Below are positions 57,773-64,000 of a DNA stretch of 64,000 nt, piece after piece. The notes beneath the pieces were generated by a model, which had not been told where the DNA came from, did no database searches, and was given only the letters and a program-made list of their open reading frames with translations. A program made the position numbers and the translations under genes. The number at the start of each line of letters is the position of its first letter. The first letter of the stretch is position 1. Location of the stretch: the NCBI RefSeq assembly GCF_016545825.1, contig NC_052619.1, positions 73,232,115 to 73,296,114 on the forward strand, read 5' to 3'. This DNA comes from Eucalyptus grandis. Lineage: Eukaryota > Streptophyta > Magnoliopsida > Myrtales > Myrtaceae.

Positions 57773-58000
57773 TCAAAGATGAACCGAGATAACAAGTGTT
57801 TGGGTCGCACCTGTTCTTTTGCTCGCATCTCCATCTTCTTCGGACGCCACAGAGAGAGAGATGAGCTCTTCCGTTTTTGGGGAGGCTTCAAGTACTATGG
57901 TCATTTGAACTTGGATAAGATAGGTTTCTCTGTTGAGATTTCGTGGGTTTGAATGGGTCAAAGAAGAGAGAATCTCGGATATGGCTGCGCCAACCGTCAC
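57773..58000 (-). other. conserved possible first exon, unknown (copy B)
   Basis: The same AAISEILSSLTHSNPRNLNR peptide as copy A. It diverges at the end because the GA microsatellite is shorter (GAGAGAGAGATG), which changes the frame after EELISLS. Confidence 0.35.
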
Positions 58001-58420
58001 GGGCTGAAGAATAATTGGACCGAACTAACGCCCCCCGCCCCCCTTCTTTTTAATGTATATGCTCTATTAATCTACAAAAATTCAGATGTTAATAGTAATT
58101 TTTTTTGGGTCAAAAGATGTTAATAGTAATTTGTTGAGCACTAATGTTGAGGATAAACGCTGTGGGTTTAGGTGTAAGTTATAGGGCTATGAAATACTTG
58201 ATCATGAGTGACCGTAACTTTGAGATTCTCCAATTTATCAATAGATTTTTGTTGGTTTTCTCGTGGATGAAACTTTTTTGTTGATTTTCCCATGAATGTA
58301 GGTTTCGATGTTCGGATTAAGGCACATGTAAATTTCTTGTGTCCTTTTCATTATTCCTCATTTTCTTTTTATGTCAATTTCTATAGCTTCTGATTTAATT
58401 ACAGAGTTGCGATTGTTGTG

Positions 58421-61394
58421 TGTCGCGACCCAAATTTTTGGGTGTGAACCACCTAGGGTTTGGCTAATGGATTGTTATGCCTAAACTTAACTCAGGCTCT
58501 CCCAAACCCATACCAATTCGCGACTTAGGTTCAAGTTCTTAACATGTAATTGATTTTCAATTAGGAGTCGCCATTAATCTATTTTTGGTGGGTCGATTAG
58601 AAACCCAAGTAAAGTAACGAGAGATTTACTTTACTCCTACGAACCAGAGATTTATGAGTTCGAGGACTTGGTTACGCTAGATTTCTCTAACGCCCTTTCG
58701 GTACCTTGTTTGGCAAGCAGCTTGAATTGATTTTAAATCTATTTTCCTAACATGTGATATAATCATGCGGGTGCACAAACCACCAATTTAACACACAAGA
58801 AAAGCAATAAACAAATTGCAGGACTTACCCCATAGCAACGAAAGCATCAGCGTTGTTAGATCATAATTCACATCAACGGCCTTAGATATGATTTCTAATT
58901 AACACACAATTTCTTCTTCTTTTTTTCACTTTATTTGCTGGGAATCATGCTTTATGCAATGCATGCTACTAATCTAACATGAAAACATATGACATGACAA
59001 TATGACTTAAATTATATGACATAAATAAAATATAAGCATGCAATCTATCCTAAAGAATGAAATTGATTTACTCTAAGACAATTTCTTTTGTATTTTCCAT
59101 GAAATTCGAAATTAGAAAAATGCAAGGATTATCTAGCTAGCTTAAGATTCTATTCAATTTGTATTAAGGATTAGGTTAGGCTAATCCCTAATTTAAACTA
59201 AGATATAATCTTAACTTAGCAATCTCTAACTTAAGATGCAATCTATCTAAAAATCAATCTAAACTTAAAATGAAATATGCAATTTTCTCCTAATATGCAA
59301 TGACGTATAAAAAGATGCCCTAATTCTACATGACATATGCATGATGTTTTTTTAAATGTTTTTTATTAATTTCGAAATTAAAAAAGTGCCACATGCAACT
59401 TAAATTAAAGAAAAACTAACATCCTAAACAAATGCATTTTTTTTTTAATTTTTCATTTTTTTCAAAAATTCGAATTAAATAAAGTTCCTATTCTAAACAT
59501 GCAAGATAACCCTAAAACGATGAATATTCTAAAACGAACCTAATCTAATTCAGATTTTTTTGGATTTTTCCTTTCTTTTACGGGGGCAATCAAAATAAGA
59601 CATCAAGAACAGCATGACAACAAATCAGGCAAGGTATCATCCATGTCTATTTTGGAAATAAATTGACGAATCGTATCTCGCGCATGAGATCGGATTGGCC
59701 AATTTCAAACAAAGTCACGAATCATATCTCGAGCGTGAGATTGGATTGGTGACTTTTCCGTGCGATTGCGGGTCGTATTTCGAGCATGAAATTGGACGGT
59801 CAATCATATGCACGTTGCGAAACTCGAGTTGCGAATATCATGGCATATCGGGAATTTCCATCATGTGCACCAATGAATATATCAAATAAGGAAACAAAAT
59901 TTTCAGAAATTAAAATAGCCAAAATTTTTACCTATTCCAAATATTTGCTTCCAAATTTGGTCTTCAAACGGCGGCCCGCTTGTGATGACCAACTATGCTT
60001 CAAAGCAAGCCGGCAAGGCATCTCAGCTTGGGCTGCTCGAGCTGGTAATTCACGGTGTGGTGCTCGGTTGACAGCAAAATCAAAACAAATGTGCGGCAAG
60101 GAGCAACGCAATATATAGGATTAAATAATTAGACCCCAAACCCTCGAATCTCCTTACCGCCGGTGTTTCGGCTTGACTTGGTGGACGTCGGGCTTGCTGA
60201 ATGCACACAGTAACTATAGAAATCCCTCGGCTTTTTGATCGAATTCTGGTCACTCTGGTGACAATATTCTTTGAATATTCAACTTTGACTTTCATAGCTC
60301 CACAGTCAAATTTTTGACTTGCCTACCCTTATGGTCCGTGGATATCAAGTATAATAGCTGCAACAAAACTCGAGCGAATTGTTCAAAGAAAAGAAAAGAA
60401 AATATAACTTATTATACCCCACGTCGGGGAAGATAGCTCTGTGGCAAAATCGGTTTGGTCATGCAAGAACGCCGGGACAGATATCGATGAAATAGCAACC
60501 CGTCTCGATGCCGGGTCAAAGGACAGTGTCGCTCATCCGCACAACGACCGGGAGCAGCTCTACTCGGCGTCGGGCTTACGTCAGGAACATAGTCGCGGGA
60601 CTGGAACAAGACAGCAGCACCTCGTCAGATCATGGAAAAGATCGGCACCACGGGCACTAGAGGTAGCCACGAGCGAGGCGGTGATGAAGGGCAGCAGCTT
60701 GCGTTGGGTTAGGTCCGCCGGGAAATCTGTGAAAGAATCAGGAAATCGAGAGGGCTTGAAACGCCGAGAACCATCTCGAGCCGCTCATTGGAAGCTGCGA
60801 CTGAAAGCTGACGTTAAGGATATTGGGCACATATTGGGCAGCAGATAATGGACAGCGGTAGCTTCGGATAGCGCACAAGGGATTTTCTCTCAATTCTCTT
60901 GTGGCCGTGTATCAATATGTGTAGCCTCCCTCGAAACCCTACGCGAAAAACCTTTTTATAGGCCGAAAATTAGGATTTTAATTTCCTTTTGAAATCAACA
61001 TTCCCGAAGATTTCTTTCTTGCACACAATATCACTTCTTTTTTTTTCACATCTCCTGATTTTATCGCCTAAAGATAAGATTGTAACTCAATTTTCTTAAA
61101 TTCCAAAAATCCACCGTAATATCATTTCAAATCTCCATTTAAGTAATTTTTGTCATTAAAAGAAAATGGGCTCAGGCCAATTTACTTGCTTTGTGGGCTT
61201 AGTCCAGCCTGCCAAATTAAAGCTTAGAACCACTAATCCGAATCCATTCACCACCAATCCAATAAAATGCAAAAAATGTAAATGCACCTGAATCTATATG
61301 CAATGCAATTAATTTTTTTTATAGAGATAAAATTAACCCTTAATTTTCTATGCACTAAATAAATAAACGGGCTGCCAAAATTTAGGTGTTAACA
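58421..61394 (-). mobile_element. Tat-like solo LTR, uninterrupted (copy B)
   Basis: 2974 bp. On the minus strand it is TGTTAACACC...GGGTCGCGACA with TTGTG on both sides (58416-58420 and 61395-61399). It carries the empty insertion site of the 14.3 kb element (GGATTATCTAGC, about 59126-59137). The end keeps CGCGACA where copy A has CGTGACA, a C-to-T type change. A TATA-like TATAAAAA lies at 60953-60960 (minus). The short frames inside it are not considered genes. Confidence 0.85.
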
Positions 61395-61424
61395 TTGTGT
61401 CGCCAAATCACAACGCAAAGAAAT

Positions 61425-61880
61425 AAGCAGCGATGTTGCCAGAGAGTTTAGAAAGAAAGAAAGGATAATTGTGTTGTTTCTTGATGATGCGTGGAAGCAT
61501 TTTAGACTCCATGATGTGGGAATTCATGACGGAGCTGGACTCAAAGGTGGTCCTAACAACTCGTTTCTCTAAAGAACGCTCTCCAACGGATTGTGAAGAG
61601 ATTAAAACCCAACCTTTAGATAAAGGAAGAAGCGCGGAAATTACTCGTCGAGGAACTTGGGCCTAAACCACTAGCCAGTACACTAGCTGAAAAAGGTTGC
61701 ACGAAAATCGCGAATAGATGTGGAGGTTCGCCACTCGTAATTGACACAATGGAAAGGAGCATGAGGGGAGAGAGAATGTTTTTGTGTGGCAAGACAGATT
61801 GAATAAATGGAGAGATTCCATAGAAAAAAAATACAAAATAGATGGGAGATAAAGTTTTGCTGGCGTTAACACTCAACCTC
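61425..61880 (+). pseudogene. NB-ARC fragment (copy B)
   Basis: The same disrupted kinase-2, RNBS-B and GLPL-like blocks as 39945-40400, with the same frame breaks. The gene was therefore broken before duplication. Confidence 0.78.
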
Positions 61881-61904
61881 GTCAAACCCAAACCCTTAAG
61901 TTTT

Positions 61905-62890
61905 CTTTTTTTGGTCGGAAAAAAGGATATATTTCTATTCAAGTTGGGAAATAAGAAGAACCCATTAGTAGGGCTTCATTACAAAGCATGTCTAGCATAA
62001 CTTGAGGTGGATTAGTAGCCCAATTTGGTGAGAGGAATCCATGTCTGTGGGCCTTCGTACCGGTTGGCTAGGCATTTGCATCTCTTCGACAGTGCTGCAA
62101 CTTGAGGTTTTGGAAACAAGACAGCATAGCTTCAGTTTGGCGAAAAGGACATGGCATTCCCATGGCGGCAGACGGTCCTGGTTGATGACTTCAACGAGAA
62201 TGAGGGTATCAGTCTCCAACAACAGGTGGGAGCAAGTTTTCATTGTTTTGAGAGGTCCTTGAGGGTGCATAACAGTGCTTGAATCTCCGTCTCGAGTGCA
62301 AATGTTGCTGGAACACTCGGGTGAAGCCTCCAATCATTCAGCATGTATGATCTCGAGCAATACGGTGATCACGTCCATTTGATTGGCTATAGGAAAGGCT
62401 TCGTCAAGATTTACCTTAATGATACCTTGCTTTGCGGTGGGATCCGGGTGCGATTAGGGTTTGGCCAAGGACGTTTACTTACTTGATTGTTGTTGCTGTG
62501 TTCTGAGATGGAGTTGAGCAGAAGCGAGAGCTGTTTCAACAAGCTGGTTGGGGGTGGGTTTGTTGATGGCGAAAGACAAAGTGATTCCGGGCTTTCCATA
62601 TCTGCCATAATATTACTGCAATTGTCTCAAAATCAGGTACATTGACCTTCCGTGCTATTAAATCAGCTAGCCAAGCGTCGATGCGGTGTGTGCTATAATT
62701 TGAGAAGTTAATCTGCACTTAGGGGTGGTTCCACATATATTGGGTCCAGGGGAAGAACAAAAATAGATGCTCTGTGGTTTCAGGTAAGTGAGAAGAACAA
62801 AGTGTACATAATGGGTCGGGGGTAATGCTTCGTCGAAATAGATTAGCTTTGGTAGGTAAGGCGTTTTGACATATGGACCAGAGAAAAGTG
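61905..62890 (-). pseudogene. LINE 3' end: zf-RVT and RNase H domains (copy B)
   Basis: The counterpart of 40430-41425 with extra one-base indels in the RNase H part (for example near 62055 and 62140), so the 134-codon frame that is open in copy A is broken here. Confidence 0.78.
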
Positions 62891-63467
62891 CGTATTTTTA
62901 GTTTGATGACTTGTAAGATTTGACTAGTATAACAATTTGAGATTTTACTCTTCTTTTGTTGTAATTGTGTTAGTTTTGTATTTTTTTTTTATATTAATCT
63001 AATTTAAAGGATGATATGTTTGTCACCAATATACCAATTTTGGTTTTGGTAGTCAAAAATTAGTTTGGAGTAAATTTATTATAATTGTATAGTTTATAGT
63101 TTTTTTTTTTATAGTCATTTAGGTTAAATTTATCAATGACGTATTAGTTTAGGGTTTTTTGTTGTTAAAAATTAATTTTGGGTAAATTTGTCAAAAATGT
63201 ATTAGTTTTGGGTTTTTGTGATATTAATATTTTTCTTTGGGTTTTTGGACTTTTGCCTGGCCATATATAGAGAGGGCGCGACTCGCCTAGGGTTGGCAAA
63301 GTTCAGCTAGCCCTCACTTGTGGCTGGCAAAATTGAAAGGTGTTGAACTAAATTAACAAAATAGTAATAGGTTTATGACTTTTTGAACAATTTTCCCTAC
63401 ATGTTTGTCAATAAAGATTTCAGTACATAAAAATAATCAGCAATACCTCGATTTATCCTCGTAATGC

Positions 63468-64000
63468 CTAAAGTAGGTGTAATGCCAACATGTAAATCTT
63501 GGTTTTAGCAACACAATTTTGAATGAAGCAAAAAGTTGGCACACCAAAAAAAATAATCACAAAGCCAACTCGTATGACAACTGCAATTCCAGCCTTTTCA
63601 TATGTCGCATTCATTATACCATGTTGGGTTAATACCAATATTGGTACCGTGTAAGTCACCGCAGCGAAAATTATAGCTACCCAGATTATTAATATGCAAG
63701 TTTTGTACATATCGCGTTAAGGACATGCCGCTAATGAGAAGCGGAATTGTTGTAAATGATGATAGGATACAAATGGTACTGTATGACACAAAAAGATGTA
63801 TGCTCATCATAATACTAGTAAACCGTTATGGCGATGTCCGTGTTGTAATGTTTTTCGGCTACGGAATCCTCCTACCATACGCCTCCAAGAGGACTCATCG
63901 CCGCTTGAAATGCCATGGTGGCAAGTAAAATTGCGACGACCATCATAGACTACATACCTTTCTACTAATTTATGTTTTATTTGCCTCTTATTTGGTTGTG
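63468..64000 (-). pseudogene. PGG-domain fragment (copy B, partial)
   Basis: It matches 41996-42533. TM-like IIWVAIIFAAVTYTVPILVL and IAVVIRVGFVIIFF are kept, and the MMVVAILLATMAF start lies near 63945. The window ends before the right arm of the inverted repeat. The stretch 62891-63467 before it is AT-rich with no gene. Confidence 0.62.

Larger units (their letters stand above)
49390..64000 (+). repeat. segmental duplication, copy B (runs off the window)
   Basis: It begins CCAATCACTGTTGACGAAG, matching 12956 onward of copy A, and stays colinear to the last base of the window. Differences are scattered substitutions, homopolymer indels, the missing 647 bp segment, and the missing 14.3 kb retrotransposon. 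Positions 49390-50419 hold no recognised gene and correspond to the ERF 5' flank. Confidence 0.9.

Overview
This is a window of plant nuclear DNA from a dicot. It holds intron-like signals, AP2/ERF, NB-ARC, LEA2 and PGG/ankyrin-type gene remnants, and many nested LTR retrotransposons. The Tat/Ogre-like LTRs that end in GTCGCGACA and are followed by a GGCGACTCC primer site are of a kind I associate with Myrtaceae-like genomes, but the species assignment is only a guess. Almost everything is transposon-derived or pseudogenic. The best candidate for a working gene is an N-terminally shortened ERF at 50708-51424.

Left arm, 1-12955. Positions 1-1620 carry a tandem array with a ~315 bp period. Each unit holds, on the minus strand, an exon-like 144-nt segment bounded by a consensus acceptor and a GTGAGT donor. 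Next come a truncated Harbinger-like MITE (1629-1972), a LINE ORF1 pseudogene with DUF4283 and a CCHC knuckle (1977-2719, minus), a Copia solo LTR (about 3222-4128), and a minus-strand Copia remnant with its 3' LTR (5614-6489) and a decayed pol (6560-8498). Two Gypsy LTR starts (8499 and 10230) follow, then a minus-strand Tat-type LTR with its primer site (10804-12955).

Segmental duplication. From 12956 to at least 42533 (copy A) the sequence recurs nearly base for base at 49390-64000 (copy B, running off the window). A third, more diverged and shorter copy C lies at about 44820-47590. A and B carry the same cargo in the same order: an ERF gene, a tRNA-derived SINE, a second ERF pseudogene, a LEA2 fragment, a Harbinger-like MITE, a MULE with long TIRs, a Tat solo LTR, an NB-ARC pseudogene, a LINE 3' end, and PGG-domain pseudogenes. 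The copies date one another. C lacks the MITE and the MULE, so it preserves their empty sites. B lacks a 14.3 kb element found in A, so it preserves that empty site too.

The 14.3 kb element (23350-37653) is the most complete unit here. It is a non-autonomous Tat/Ogre-like LTR retrotransposon with 2.3 kb LTRs, a perfect 5-bp ATTAT target duplication, a primer site, an ORF1-like and two gag-like regions, no recognisable pol, and a 3 kb stack of five different minisatellites before the polypurine tract. It sits inside an older solo LTR that has its own TTGTG target duplication.

Right part. Copy A ends in a cluster of broken defence or stress genes: NB-ARC, two PGG-domain pseudogenes head to head as a large inverted repeat, and two facing LEA2/NHL pseudogenes. 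The near-identity of A and B leaves open whether they are a recent tandem duplication or two haplotypes joined in the assembly.
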